Source of the DNA: Lactobacillus johnsonii
GTDB taxonomy: Bacteria; Bacillota; Bacilli; Lactobacillales; Lactobacillaceae
Length of the DNA: 64,000 nt
Assembly (NCBI RefSeq): GCF_013487865.1
Contig: NZ_CP047409.1
Span: 1,426,001 to 1,490,000, forward strand
Reading direction: 5' to 3'
The translations under genes were made by a program, and so were the position numbers. The notes under the pieces are model-generated. The model saw only the letters and a program-made list of their open reading frames with translations. It had not been told where the DNA came from and searched no databases. This document shows positions 55,662 through 64,000 of the stretch, in pieces. Position 1 is the stretch's first letter; each line of letters opens with the position of its first letter.

Positions 55662-56561
55662 TTAATTTCGACGATTTTTACCACCAACAAAAACTTCTTT
55701 ACTCAAGAACCGAACTCGTTCCATCAAACGTCTTGCCTTAACTTCATCAACGCTATTTCTAGTTTCGGCAAAATGTTCATTTAAACCATCCATTGTTATG
55801 TTCGAGCTAAAAAATGTTGGTAAAACATTATCCATCCGTTTTTGTAAAATTACACCTAGTACATCGTCTCGTGACCACTCACTCAACGTTTCTGCTCCAA
55901 TATCATCAAAAATTAAGACTGGAGCTGAAGCAATGCGATCAATCTCATCGTTTAAACTATTATCTTGGAAATGGCTTCCTAAACTGGCAATAAAAGAAGG
56001 TACATGTAGAAAAACTACTCTACTTCCTTGTCGTGCTATTGCATTAGCTACACCAGCTAGAATATAGGTTTTTCCTACACCAAAATCGCCAGTTAGATAC
56101 AGTCCCTTTATATGCTTATTTTTTTTAAATTCAGCTAAAAACATTGCTACTTCATTCAAAGCATTCTCACGTTCAGGAGTTGCATCAACATTTGCTAATT
56201 CAACATGACGAAGCTTAGCCGGTAGATCAATCAATTCAATTCTATTTTCTGCGCGCTTTTTAGCTTCTGAATTCAGTTTTGCTTCAGTAGGGACATAGGT
56301 AATATCAATTACTTTTCCATTAAGAAAAAGTTTAGGTATATATCCCTCCATCACTGGATTTGGTGACTCAATTTGTTCAACATAATTGAAAATTGTAGGA
56401 AGGGATGCCTGGACAATTTCTTTATTCAATCTTTCTTTATTTTGTGCGAGAAAGGCTTGAACTTTTGGATGCTTTATTGCTGTTTTAGCAATTTTCTTGC
56501 TATCTTCACCTAATTTGCGTTTCTTTATAATTCGTGTAATTACCTCAGAAATATCTTCCAC
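55662..56561 (-). CDS. dnaI: Primosomal protein DnaI (helicase loader)
   Basis: 299 residues starting at a GTG at 56561 (AGGGAG upstream). AAA+ helicase loader: Walker A GDFGVGKTYIL, Walker B PVLIFDDIGAETLSEW, sensor-1 region FFSSNITM. The N-terminal domain binds the DnaC helicase. Together with DnaB it loads helicase at oriC and at restart sites. Adjoining dnaB on the same strand. Confidence 0.96.
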   Translation of the reverse strand: MEDISEVITRIIKKRKLGEDSKKIAKTAIKHPKVQAFLAQNKERLNKEIVQASLPTIFNYVEQIESPNPVMEGYIPKLFLNGKVIDITYVPTEAKLNSEAKKRAENRIELIDLPAKLRHVELANVDATPERENALNEVAMFLAEFKKNKHIKGLYLTGDFGVGKTYILAGVANAIARQGSRVVFLHVPSFIASLGSHFQDNSLNDEIDRIASAPVLIFDDIGAETLSEWSRDDVLGVILQKRMDNVLPTFFSSNITMDGLNEHFAETRNSVDEVKARRLMERVRFLSKEVFVGGKNRRN

Positions 56562-56575
56562 CAGTACAACACTCC

Positions 56576-57916
56576 CTATTCATTTTTACCAAATTCTCTA
56601 AAAATTCGATTTCTTTCTTCAGCAGACATCATTGTTTTTTCCGATTGATTTTTCTTTTCATACTTTGACCAGTCAGTTGTCTTACGGACTGTCTTCTTAT
56701 GAGTACGATAAGAGGGACGCTTACGCTTATTTTTACGTCCCTTAAGATATACAATGGCTTCAGTTGGCGTAGTAATCCCCTTTTGAAGCCAATCATTAGC
56801 AATTCGATCTGCTAAATTATTAGTCAAGACAGCATCATATTCAAAACAAGTATGAACTATTAGATTGATTAAAGGCGGTGTTAAACCCATCTGATCCTGC
56901 AAACGATAAATAACTTTCTTTTCATTAGCAGTTACATATCCGCCTTTTTTTTCTTTTAATTCATATAGGTAATCAGTGGGAGTTTTACTATCCACTGCTC
57001 GAATCAACTCTGCATCTGCTGTTGACAAGTTCTTAATTGTTTTATCGGCATCCTTAGGCTTTTGCTGCAACTGCTTTCTAACCATTTCCTTATTTCGATT
57101 AAGGCCAAAGTTTTCGTTAACAGCATTTTGAATTGCATACATATTTAATTTATCTGTGCCTGCCGACATAGTAATTAGAGAAGTTTCCACAAATTCTTGT
57201 TCTGTTAAGTGATAGAAATCAATAATTTGTTTAATTTCTACCTGATGCTTTAAAACTTCTTCTTTGTCAATATGATAGCTTGCAAAGAGGTCGAGTAGAA
57301 AGCTCCAATCAATCTTTACAGGCTCATTTCCTAGCTTTATTTCACTCTTATTATCTTTAGGAACTTCAACTGCCGCTTCTTTAACTTCCATTGGAGCATC
57401 AATTGCACTCTCAGCACTTAGATGAAATACATCAAAAAATCCACTAGTAACTTCTTTAGCATCCTTTAGCCCAATAAAAGTGCGCGGCGTGAATTTTTTT
57501 ACTAAGCGATTAAAAGTTACATTCCCAACCCGCTCCAGTAACAAACTAGACAACAAAAATGTATGAAAAAATTCACCAGCTGAGGGAACCTTTTCCACTT
57601 CAAAAATCAATGTTTCTCCTACAACGGGATTTGATCCTATAAAAGTCTTAATCAAGCCTGTTGCTTCTAAATGATGGAGGGTGGAAAATAAATCTTCTAG
57701 TTTTAGATTTGTCTGGTCTTGAAGTTGATACAAAGTTTTATAATCTTTGGCAAACGGAACTTCATCAAACTCCTTAGTCAAAGTTATATACAATCCTACT
57801 CCTTGTATGCCTACAAGGGGTTCAAATAGAGTAGTTAAGACCCTTATATTTTCTTCACTAACAGCTACTTGATTAGCCACATAAAAAGGCTGCTTAGGAT
57901 CAGCACTTTCAAACAC
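56576..57916 (-). CDS. dnaB: Replication initiation/membrane attachment protein DnaB
   Basis: 446 residues from a GTG at 57916 (AAGGAGTAG upstream). The DnaB/DnaD-like fold; C-terminal basic KGRKNKRKRPSYRTHKK then acidic tail. In B. subtilis it recruits DnaI-DnaC to origin DNA at the membrane. Lies between nrdR (8 bases) and dnaI (15 bases), one transcript. Confidence 0.92.
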   Translation of the reverse strand: MFESADPKQPFYVANQVAVSEENIRVLTTLFEPLVGIQGVGLYITLTKEFDEVPFAKDYKTLYQLQDQTNLKLEDLFSTLHHLEATGLIKTFIGSNPVVGETLIFEVEKVPSAGEFFHTFLLSSLLLERVGNVTFNRLVKKFTPRTFIGLKDAKEVTSGFFDVFHLSAESAIDAPMEVKEAAVEVPKDNKSEIKLGNEPVKIDWSFLLDLFASYHIDKEEVLKHQVEIKQIIDFYHLTEQEFVETSLITMSAGTDKLNMYAIQNAVNENFGLNRNKEMVRKQLQQKPKDADKTIKNLSTADAELIRAVDSKTPTDYLYELKEKKGGYVTANEKKVIYRLQDQMGLTPPLINLIVHTCFEYDAVLTNNLADRIANDWLQKGITTPTEAIVYLKGRKNKRKRPSYRTHKKTVRKTTDWSKYEKKNQSEKTMMSAEERNRIFREFGKNE

Positions 57917-57923
57917 CGGCTAC

Positions 57924-58388
57924 CTACTCCTTATCATGCTTAGCCATCATATCTTCCATGGCTTCCATAAATCCTGAAACATCTTTAAATTGACGGTAAA
58001 TACTTGCAAAACGAATATAAGCTACATCATCTAAGTTTGCTAATTCTTTCATCACTAGATTACCAATATCTTTAGATGAAATTTCATTAAGACCTTGCTT
58101 ACGAATTTCATTTTCTACATGGTCAACTAAAGCATCAAGTTGCTCACTTGAAATTGGTCTCTTTTGTGCGGCCATCATTACCCCATGTAAAATTTTATCG
58201 CGATTAAATGCTTCACGGGTTCCGTCATTTTTAATTACTAATAAAGGTGAACGTTCTACTCTTTCAAAAGTTGTAAAACGAAAACCACAATTTTCACATT
58301 CTCTACGTCTTCTAATTGCTCTATTTTCATCACTTGGACGAGAATCAATTACTCTCGAAGCATTTTTATGACAGTTTGGACATTCCAA
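57924..58388 (-). CDS. nrdR: Transcriptional repressor NrdR
   Basis: 154 residues from a TTG at 58388 (AAAGGGTG upstream). N-terminal zinc ribbon CPNCHK and RRRECENCGFRFTT; then an ATP-cone (LLVIKNDGTREAFNRDKIL) that senses ATP/dATP. Represses ribonucleotide reductase genes. First of nrdR-dnaB-dnaI. In many lactobacilli coaE precedes nrdR, here replaced by the prophage. Confidence 0.96.
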   Translation of the reverse strand: MECPNCHKNASRVIDSRPSDENRAIRRRRECENCGFRFTTFERVERSPLLVIKNDGTREAFNRDKILHGVMMAAQKRPISSEQLDALVDHVENEIRKQGLNEISSKDIGNLVMKELANLDDVAYIRFASIYRQFKDVSGFMEAMEDMMAKHDKE

Positions 58389-58724
58389 TTAAGCACACAC
58401 CCTTTCTTAATAGTGCAATATATCAACATTTATAGTAATTTGATTCCTATCAATTCACATTGTTTATTATATTTATTCTGTGCTTTTTCTGTGCGTTTTT
58501 AAGCCTGACTTTTTAATCCTTTATAAATCATTAAATATATAATATAAGATATAACTTGTAAATACCAGAATGAATAAAGATTTTTCATTTAACTAAAAAA
58601 AGCCACTCCAGAGAACTTAATCTCCAGAGTGGCTTTTAAAATGCATTTTAAGTGGTTCAAGTATAACATAATTTTCGTGTTCGAAATATGCCAAAAATGT
58701 TCCAAAACATTCCAAAATTTATTT
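58389..58724. other. Gene-free junction between host nrdR and the prophage
   Basis: 336 bases without an ORF. It contains the nrdR promoter region near 58400-58500, an inverted repeat GCCACT ... AGTGGC (about 58601-58636) resembling a terminator for the lysin gene in the minus sense, and AT-rich DNA. A prophage attachment site should lie here, but I cannot identify its core without the other end. No tRNA gene is visible. Confidence 0.5.
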
Positions 58725-59672
58725 CTACTTAAAAGTTCCCCAAGGATCATTACCTTGACGGCAAACTAAGTATCCTGGTTGACCAGTTGCACGTGGTTGT
58801 CTAATCCAGACATAACCGCCGTGACGGCTGTATGCATCATACTTAACACAATCGCCTTTGGTAACTGTACCAATGATATCACTAGTAGTTCTAGCACCAT
58901 AGCGAATGTTGATTGTGCCGTTCGGGTAGAACTTACCCTCTTCTTTGTACCAGGTATCCCCTAAGTCATCGACAAAAGATTGTGGTGCTGGTTGCTTAAC
59001 TACTGGCTTAACTGATTGAGATGTTGGTACACCGTCAGTTTTAAGATCAATCAGTGAGATGTTACCATCAACGCTCATACCATTCCAATCGTCAGTGAAT
59101 TGCCAAATAGCCACGCCTTCCATTGATGGGAAGTAACCAAAATCTGGCGTACTTGCTGGCACACCGTTTCCTAGTGGGTATGCTGCTACCCATAGGGAGT
59201 TAGGATACTTAGCAAGTACCTTACTAGTATCAACATTACCCTTTAGTAATGCTGCACCAGAGTATAGTAACGGCTTATATCCTGCTGCTACAATTGTATC
59301 TAAGAATGCGAGAATTGCATTCGCACTAGGTACTCGTCCGCCATTAGTAACATTATTATCATCTACTTCCCAGTCACAAGCTAAGTAGGAACCTACTGGC
59401 AACCCAGCATATTTTGCTGAATTAACTGTATAGTTACCCTCTTGCACTGCACGATTGCTATCAGCACCAAAGTGGGCATAGTGATAACCCATAATAAGCA
59501 TGTTGTCCGCTTTAGCGCTTGAAATTTGTACTGGAGCTTTAGGATTTTGATAGCCTGTGCCTTCTGACAACTTAACTATAGCAAATTTAGCTCCTGCTCC
59601 GGCCATACTTGATAAGTCAGCAGTATTGTGACTTGATACATCTACACCGTAACTTCTTTTTTTGACTTCCAT
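58725..59672 (-). CDS. Phage endolysin (GH25 muramidase with SH3 wall-binding domain)
   Basis: 315 residues, no signal peptide. GH25 domain (about 5-210): GVDVSSHN, YLACDWEVDD (catalytic acids) and VAIWQFTDDW. Then a linker (KPVVKQPAPQSF) and a C-terminal SH3-type domain (TINIRYGARTTSDIIGTV). Cuts peptidoglycan to release phage; exported through the holin. The architecture is that of lactobacillus phage lysins. Lies ten bases after the holin. Confidence 0.93.
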   Translation of the reverse strand: MEVKKRSYGVDVSSHNTADLSSMAGAGAKFAIVKLSEGTGYQNPKAPVQISSAKADNMLIMGYHYAHFGADSNRAVQEGNYTVNSAKYAGLPVGSYLACDWEVDDNNVTNGGRVPSANAILAFLDTIVAAGYKPLLYSGAALLKGNVDTSKVLAKYPNSLWVAAYPLGNGVPASTPDFGYFPSMEGVAIWQFTDDWNGMSVDGNISLIDLKTDGVPTSQSVKPVVKQPAPQSFVDDLGDTWYKEEGKFYPNGTINIRYGARTTSDIIGTVTKGDCVKYDAYSRHGGYVWIRQPRATGQPGYLVCRQGNDPWGTFK

Positions 59673-59681
59673 AGTAACCTC

Positions 59682-60077
59682 CTACTTAACGTCTTTTAAT
59701 TCCCCGACAATAGTAGTTTTGGGCTTATCGATGGTATCAGAAATTGCTTGTGTTTGCTTCATTGCTACAACAGCTTTTTCAGCTAAGCCCTTCAAAAAGC
59801 TTGCTGGTAAAGCTGGTAAGTGAGCCAAGGATAAGATTAAATTAAGTCCATTAATTACGAAATCCATCTTCTCTTCGCCTGCCCCACCCCTCTTCTCAGC
59901 TTGATAAACGAGAGGGGTTACCGCTTGTGCTACAATTTGCTGTGCCATTGCAACTCGGTCACCTTTAGCAGCTCTTTCATCAATTTCAATCTTATGCTTA
60001 GCATAGAAAGATACAATTACTACTGCTGCAACTGATACTGCAACAACCATTAAGTCTAATAAATGACTAAAACTCAT
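59682..60077 (-). CDS. Phage holin, LL-H family
   Basis: 131 residues. N-terminal membrane segment (about 7-24, LDLMVVAVSVAAVVIVSF) and a long helical tail with a second weakly hydrophobic stretch (LILSLAHLPALPASFL). This fits the LL-H holin family of lactobacillus phages. Forms membrane lesions to free the lysin. It starts one base from the small upstream gene. Confidence 0.8.
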   Translation of the reverse strand: MSFSHLLDLMVVAVSVAAVVIVSFYAKHKIEIDERAAKGDRVAMAQQIVAQAVTPLVYQAEKRGGAGEEKMDFVINGLNLILSLAHLPALPASFLKGLAEKAVVAMKQTQAISDTIDKPKTTIVGELKDVK

Positions 60078-60274
60078 TATTTAGCCGCCTCCTTTAAGTC
60101 CTTGATGCGCAACTTCAACACTTTGGCATACTTAGCCATTGCTTGCTTTTGTTCTGTTAATAAAGCACGTTGGTTAGCAGGTAAAGTCTTTTTATTTTGC
60201 TTGGATAGAAATTTTGATAACTTGTCACGCTTTACGTTTAACTTCTTCAATTCTTTTTCTAGTTTCTTAGTCAT
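60077..60274 (-). CDS. Small helical phage protein
   Basis: 65 residues, strongly charged, predicted coiled coil: LEKELKKLNVKRDKLSKFLS then LKLRIKDLKEAAK. No membrane segment. Located between the holin and a membrane protein with overlapping ends; may modulate lysis or be a tail/head accessory. Function unknown. Confidence 0.65.
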   Translation of the reverse strand: MTKKLEKELKKLNVKRDKLSKFLSKQNKKTLPANQRALLTEQKQAMAKYAKVLKLRIKDLKEAAK

Positions 60275-60525
60275 TCTTTACGATCCTTTCCATCAAAAAA
60301 AGCACCTCGTTGAGATGCTTCCAATTTGATTATCTTAATTTTCAATTGATTAATTTTGTCTTTTAAGGCTTCAGCCTCAGCTTCTTTTTGCTGGTAAAGT
60401 TCTTCATAGTGTTTCTTTTCTTCTTTTAGCTCTCCGTAAAGCCACTTAATGCCAGCTCCTACGGTTGCCAATATACCTACTATATAAGGTAGTGCTTTAA
60501 TGAATTCCACAGCACCACCTCCCAC
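60271..60525 (-). CDS. Small phage membrane protein with coiled coil
   Basis: 84 residues: N-terminal membrane helix (about 11-31, LPYIVGILATVGAGIKWLY), then a charged coiled coil (EEKKHYEELYQQKEAEAEAL). Holin/XhlA-like layout. Ends overlap neighbours by four bases and one base, so cotranslated. A second lysis protein is possible but unproven. Confidence 0.65.
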   Translation of the reverse strand: MGGGAVEFIKALPYIVGILATVGAGIKWLYGELKEEKKHYEELYQQKEAEAEALKDKINQLKIKIIKLEASQRGAFFDGKDRKE

Positions 60526-60923
60526 TAGTAATTGTGCTTCTTAGTTTTTCCTATAATGGAAAAGACGAAAAGTAAAACTACAATTTCAAGAAAACCAGCC
60601 ATAAGCATGTGTGGTCTTCCTGAAACATAGCCATGACAGAATTCAGCGGTTGCTTCAAATGCAAGTAAACCAGCCGTAATAACTAGCAGATTACGATTAG
60701 CATAGATCTTACCAGATGCACTAAGTGCCCACCTTAACAGTAGAATGCCATCGGTTATAAACACACCGCCAACTAAGTCATCATTCAGAAAACCGACCGC
60801 AAAAGGTGGCCAAAAGAAATAAAAGTCGTTGCAGATAAGAATTAACCCTATACCCATCATTGCAAAAGCTAGTATTTCATGTTGCGGGTGTTCAGAATGT
60901 AGGAGCTTTTTAAATTTTTTCAT
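60525..60923 (-). CDS. Phage membrane protein, unknown function
   Basis: 132 residues, about four membrane helices: ILAFAMMGIGLILICNDFYFF, FITDGILLLRWALS, LLVITAGLLAFEATAEF, AGFLEIVVLLFVFSIIG. Located in the lysis cassette. No family recognised; holin or antiholin is one option. Confidence 0.65.
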   Translation of the reverse strand: MKKFKKLLHSEHPQHEILAFAMMGIGLILICNDFYFFWPPFAVGFLNDDLVGGVFITDGILLLRWALSASGKIYANRNLLVITAGLLAFEATAEFCHGYVSGRPHMLMAGFLEIVVLLFVFSIIGKTKKHNY

Positions 60924-60982
60924 AGATATCTCCTAACTAGCCGCCCTTGCGTACTGTTTATTTCTTAGGCGACTGCTTTTAT

Positions 60983-61417
60983 TTAAGCTAATTCATTCTT
61001 GATGTATAGAGCAGTTGCAGAAACTGAATTGGAACTATTAGTGATAGTCCACTGTGGAGCGTAAACCCAGATTTGACCATTGCTATTTAATTTACTGGAC
61101 ATATAAGTTGCGCTAATAAAGCCATTAGTTTGAGAGCCAATCCAGCATTGGAAAGTATAACCAGGTACGGAAGGTGCAGAAACGTCAAAACTAACTCCAA
61201 TTTCAGTATTTTGATCTGGGTTAGTGGCTTTATCTGCTTGAGTAGAAGTTAAAACAGATACCTCTTCAAAGTGCAAAGCTTGATGTACTGAAAACATGTT
61301 TCCAATAGTCCCTAATGTAGCGCGTTTTAATCCGTCTTGTTGATTTCCAATTAAAACGCTATCTGTAGTAGCTGGGTTACCATTCTCTGATAAATCCATA
61401 AATTTAATATCTGCCAT
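60983..61417 (-). CDS. Phage structural-type protein, unknown
   Basis: 144 residues: MADIKFMDLSENGNPATTDSVL at the start and Ser/Thr/Asn-rich beta strands later (PSVPGYTFQCWIGSQTNGF, YAPQWTITNSSNSVSATALY). SD AAGGAGAA precedes the ATG. The composition resembles small tail fibre or receptor-binding accessory proteins. Lies directly after the baseplate gene. Confidence 0.6.
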   Translation of the reverse strand: MADIKFMDLSENGNPATTDSVLIGNQQDGLKRATLGTIGNMFSVHQALHFEEVSVLTSTQADKATNPDQNTEIGVSFDVSAPSVPGYTFQCWIGSQTNGFISATYMSSKLNSNGQIWVYAPQWTITNSSNSVSATALYIKNELA

Positions 61418-61434
61418 AATAATTTTCTCCTTTA

Positions 61435-63948
61435 TTAGTTATTAAAATATTTGTTTTTCAACCATGCTATACGCTGCATGTACCATCTGCCAATACGGTT
61501 TATATTATCAACCAATGTATTTTGCATACCAGGCCAGCGTTCAAGTTCTGCATTAAAAGCAGTAAGTGGAATATGTCTTACATAATCAACAAAAGCTGTA
61601 TCTACGGCTGAATCTGACATGACGCCATCAATCAAAGCCTTAGTACGTTTTAAGATCTCCTCCTTATAGAACTTCCATAGCTGATACATCAGTCGGTTAG
61701 CATTGGTTACATTCTCGAACGTTACGCCATGGTCTCGCCAATCGTTTGTATCCGACTTAGCGTGTAGATGTTCCCAAAAGTCTGGTGTTCGCCCAAAGAT
61801 TGAATCCAAGTCATATGCTGCAATGTACCACTTTTTGCCATCAAATGTTTGTAGCAAGTAGTTTCTGAAAATGCCATCATCATTATCAACTAAAACTGAA
61901 AAGATGTAGTAGTCAATGGCACTATCTATATCAAGTAATGGACTAACTGCTTTGTTAAAATCATCTACTGTATCATAGCTAGCCAATGCAGCTCTGATTA
62001 ACTCATTTACTGAATCTTTAGCCCATTCTGTATCTTTTGTGCTACAGAATTGCAATTCCATTTGATCCTTTAAATTAGTTTCTTGCTTAAACGCACCTTG
62101 AGGATCCCAGATTGTGTCAATGATTGCATATTTGTTCTTAGACTTTTTAGGCATCTTTGCCATCCAGTCGTCTTTAGGAATATTGAATGAATATAGTCCC
62201 CAATATTGACCATTGATGTAAACACCAATTGGGAATCCGTCTACCGCTCCATAAGTACCGCCAATTGATAGTTGTGGATCAGTTTCAGCTATAATACGAT
62301 TTCCTGTATCGTCAACCAATTGGTCGCCATTAATATTGAGAATGCCTGTGTTCGCATTCTTATGCGTTCCACGAATCATACCCCATAATCTGGCACCAAC
62401 TACATTTAACGCTTGTGATGGATCAGCATAATTAGCTTTGATAACATACTTATGATTTTTGCCATAGCCACTAATTCCTTCAAAGCTCTTGTCAAGGTTC
62501 AAAGTATAGTTCTTTTTAGGCCAAGCAACACTTGAAGCACCTTGCACTTTAAACTTTTCTACAGTCCCAGAAACTCCATATGCTGGGAAACTATAAGTAA
62601 CCTCGTTCTTCAAAGTCTTTGATTTATCTTTAAGCGATAGAATATTGCTACCCCAAAGGTAAAGAACTGGCATGCCATACTTTTCAGGCTTAAAACTAGT
62701 AGCATTCTTAATTGCTTCTCCAACTGCTTGACCATCAGCTGGCAATCCTGCTTGCGTAAGAGTTACATCGGTTAGTGGCAGCCACTTATAACCACTGATG
62801 CGATTGCCATAGTCATCCGTAATATGATTGCCAAAATCATCAACTAGCAAGATATCCATCAGATGACCAGCGCCCTCTAGGTTCTGAATATCAACGCTAT
62901 TCTTCTTAATTCCTAGTGAATTAAGTTCAATATCATTGGTATTTTGATTGATTTTACCCTCTTGCTTTATCAAGTCTTCTTTAAGAGGTGCTAGTTCGGA
63001 GTTCTCAATACCGATTGCTTGATATGCACCACAATCTTTCCAAGCACCATAGAGATATATCCACTTGTGACCAGTATCTGCCGTGATGAAGATACCATCT
63101 GCACCATTAGGATAATTCTTAGTCAGCTCTCCAGCGTTTGCAACTGCAATAGGGTTAGTCTTCATTTGCGAAAGACGTTCATTGATTGCACTGTTCATCG
63201 TATCCATTCCTGTTTGGAATTCAGGTCTGGTTACGATATCATAGTTAGCAATTTGTTGTTGTGTACCAGCTAAATGCTGTGAGATATTTGCTTGTTCAGC
63301 GCGATTAGCTCTGATCTCGCCATTTAAAGCATCAATGTTATCTCTAGATGTTTGAAGAGATGTATTGATATTATTCTTTGTTTGGGCAACAAACTGATCT
63401 ACTTTTTGAGTACCATCAGCAACCATCTGATCAGTTTTAACTTCATACTCTCGCACTAATCTGTCTAACTCTGCACTGTAGTACTTTGAAGTCTCACCAA
63501 CTCTAAGGTCGTTACCTAAGACTTCAAAGACAATATTGACGCTTGTAAGAACGTTACCGTTAGTATCTTTAAGTCCAAAGTGGCCTTTAAAAATCCCTTC
63601 TTGAGGAAACATTTGATCTTCAAGAATGTAGTCCATGAATCCACCGTCATGACCGTTATCAGTTGATCCTTGCCACTCACGATAAAGTGCGTCTGGTGCC
63701 ATAACGATCTCTTTTGTATCTGGTTCTTCATAGTGTTTTCCAACCATACCCTGAATAAAGGGAATAAAGCCGTGAACGTTCATTACACGCCCTTGGTCAT
63801 ACCATTTTAGAGTAAGAATTTTTCCGTTATCTCCTACTCTTGTTTTGAAGAAATTACTTAATCTGGCATAGTCTTCCCCTTCTTTTGCAATATCAGCAGG
63901 AAAGTAATATGGTTGCCCACCGTTATTAATTGTTGGCATATTATTCAT
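61435..63948 (-). CDS. Phage baseplate-like protein with C-terminal CotH kinase domain
   Basis: 837 residues. Residues 10-150 are a BppU-like baseplate domain (GKILTLKWYDQGRVMNVHGF, GHFGLKDTNGNVLTSVNIVF); 155-260 is a coiled coil; 280-312 a tail motif (GIFITADTGHKWIYLYGAWK); 330-360 heptads. Residues 424-720 match the CotH kinase family: VQGASSVAWPKKNYTLNLD, KYVIKANYADPSQALN, GVYINGQYWGLYSF, SAIDYYIFSVLVDNDDGIFRN (Asp688, Asn696) and YIAAYDLDSIFG (Asp713, Asp715). CotH is an atypical kinase; activity here is inferred. Its ATG overlaps the upstream tail gene. Confidence 0.85.
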   Translation of the reverse strand: MNNMPTINNGGQPYYFPADIAKEGEDYARLSNFFKTRVGDNGKILTLKWYDQGRVMNVHGFIPFIQGMVGKHYEEPDTKEIVMAPDALYREWQGSTDNGHDGGFMDYILEDQMFPQEGIFKGHFGLKDTNGNVLTSVNIVFEVLGNDLRVGETSKYYSAELDRLVREYEVKTDQMVADGTQKVDQFVAQTKNNINTSLQTSRDNIDALNGEIRANRAEQANISQHLAGTQQQIANYDIVTRPEFQTGMDTMNSAINERLSQMKTNPIAVANAGELTKNYPNGADGIFITADTGHKWIYLYGAWKDCGAYQAIGIENSELAPLKEDLIKQEGKINQNTNDIELNSLGIKKNSVDIQNLEGAGHLMDILLVDDFGNHITDDYGNRISGYKWLPLTDVTLTQAGLPADGQAVGEAIKNATSFKPEKYGMPVLYLWGSNILSLKDKSKTLKNEVTYSFPAYGVSGTVEKFKVQGASSVAWPKKNYTLNLDKSFEGISGYGKNHKYVIKANYADPSQALNVVGARLWGMIRGTHKNANTGILNINGDQLVDDTGNRIIAETDPQLSIGGTYGAVDGFPIGVYINGQYWGLYSFNIPKDDWMAKMPKKSKNKYAIIDTIWDPQGAFKQETNLKDQMELQFCSTKDTEWAKDSVNELIRAALASYDTVDDFNKAVSPLLDIDSAIDYYIFSVLVDNDDGIFRNYLLQTFDGKKWYIAAYDLDSIFGRTPDFWEHLHAKSDTNDWRDHGVTFENVTNANRLMYQLWKFYKEEILKRTKALIDGVMSDSAVDTAFVDYVRHIPLTAFNAELERWPGMQNTLVDNINRIGRWYMQRIAWLKNKYFNN

Positions 63949-64000
63949 TAGTCAAGTTTCACCTCCTCAGCAATTTGACTATGATTCTCTTGATTAGAAC
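63948..64000 (-). CDS. Phage tail gene, C-terminal fragment
   Basis: Only the last 17 codons are in the window, ending EEVKLD and a TAA that overlaps the next ATG (TAATG). The GGAGGTG before that ATG lies inside this gene. The protein cannot be identified, but its place ahead of the baseplate gene suggests a tail protein. Confidence 0.55.
   Translation of the reverse strand, partial: SNQENHSQIAEEVKLD

Larger units (their letters stand above)
58725..64000 (-). mobile_element. Prophage, late region (tail to lysis), incomplete
   Basis: Contiguous phage-type genes in one orientation: tail fragment, baseplate-like CotH fusion, small membrane proteins, holin, endolysin. Lysis genes at the element edge are usual next to attR/attL. 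The structural, integrase and control regions are not in the window. Confidence 0.88.

Noticed and set aside
58389-58724. tRNA gene as phage attachment site
   Set aside because: No cloverleaf or TTCAA/GGTTC-type arm with matching acceptor stem could be found.
1-64000. CRISPR array, rRNA operon or insertion sequence
   Set aside because: No regularly spaced direct repeats, no rRNA signature and no transposase were seen. The only repeats are short operator or terminator repeats.

Overview
The window is chromosomal DNA of a low-GC Gram-positive bacterium of the lactic acid group, most likely a Lactobacillus of the gasseri/johnsonii lineage. Support comes from the AT-rich sequence, strong Shine-Dalgarno sites, the mevalonate genes (thiolase, mvaA, mvaS), T-box leaders, the spx-mecA-coiA-yjbH block, a LL-H type phage holin and several small lactobacillus-type families. 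The species is inferred; no rRNA gene is present. Most genes lie on the minus strand.

Layout. 1-3.7 kb: stress and competence block (relQ fragment, CYTH protein, yjbH, coiA, mecA, spx). 3.9-6.2 kb: PTS general proteins ptsH-ptsI behind a cre-like site. 6.3-9.0 kb: clpE with a perfect CIRCE operator, then a DUF1827 gene. 9-15.5 kb: prfC, a CBS/CorC protein, small unknown genes, a DUF402 phosphatase, recX and an RNA uracil methyltransferase. 15.5-15.8 kb: a gene-free stretch that looks like a 6S-type RNA gene with its own promoter and terminator. 15.8-19.4 kb: upper mevalonate pathway. 19.5-28 kb: hydrolase, HAD phosphatase, MFS transporter, glnA, miaA, rhodanese, yqgQ, rhomboid protease, 5-formyl-THF cyclo-ligase and rpmG. 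28-33 kb: class B PBP and YfhO protein. 32.8-39.5 kb: greA, mltG, pheST with a Phe T-box, an HxlR regulator and an rRNA methyltransferase. 39.6-48.2 kb: acylphosphatase, yidC, an ArlRS-like two-component system, and the yqeG-yqeH-nadD-yqeK-rsfS-tmcAL ribosome/NAD cluster. 48.4-49.3 kb: a decayed adenosine deaminase gene. 49.3-50.6 kb: infC-rpmI-rplT with an L20-type leader. 50.7-53.3 kb: a LytTR/DUF3021/ABC-transporter operon whose ATPase is frameshifted. 53.4-58.4 kb: thrS with a T-box, dnaI, dnaB, nrdR.

From about 58.7 kb to the right edge is the late end of a prophage. In transcription order (right to left) it has a tail gene fragment, a large baseplate-like protein that ends in a CotH-type kinase domain, small membrane proteins, a holin and a GH25-SH3 endolysin. 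Its integrase and early genes lie outside the window.

Points that most merit a second look are the CotH-kinase/phage baseplate fusion, the probable 6S RNA, an apparent ATA start codon for infC, HrcA-type control of clpE, a LytTR operon with a paired direct-repeat operator and a G6-tract frameshift in the ABC signature motif, and a palindrome that fills the spacer of the glnA promoter.
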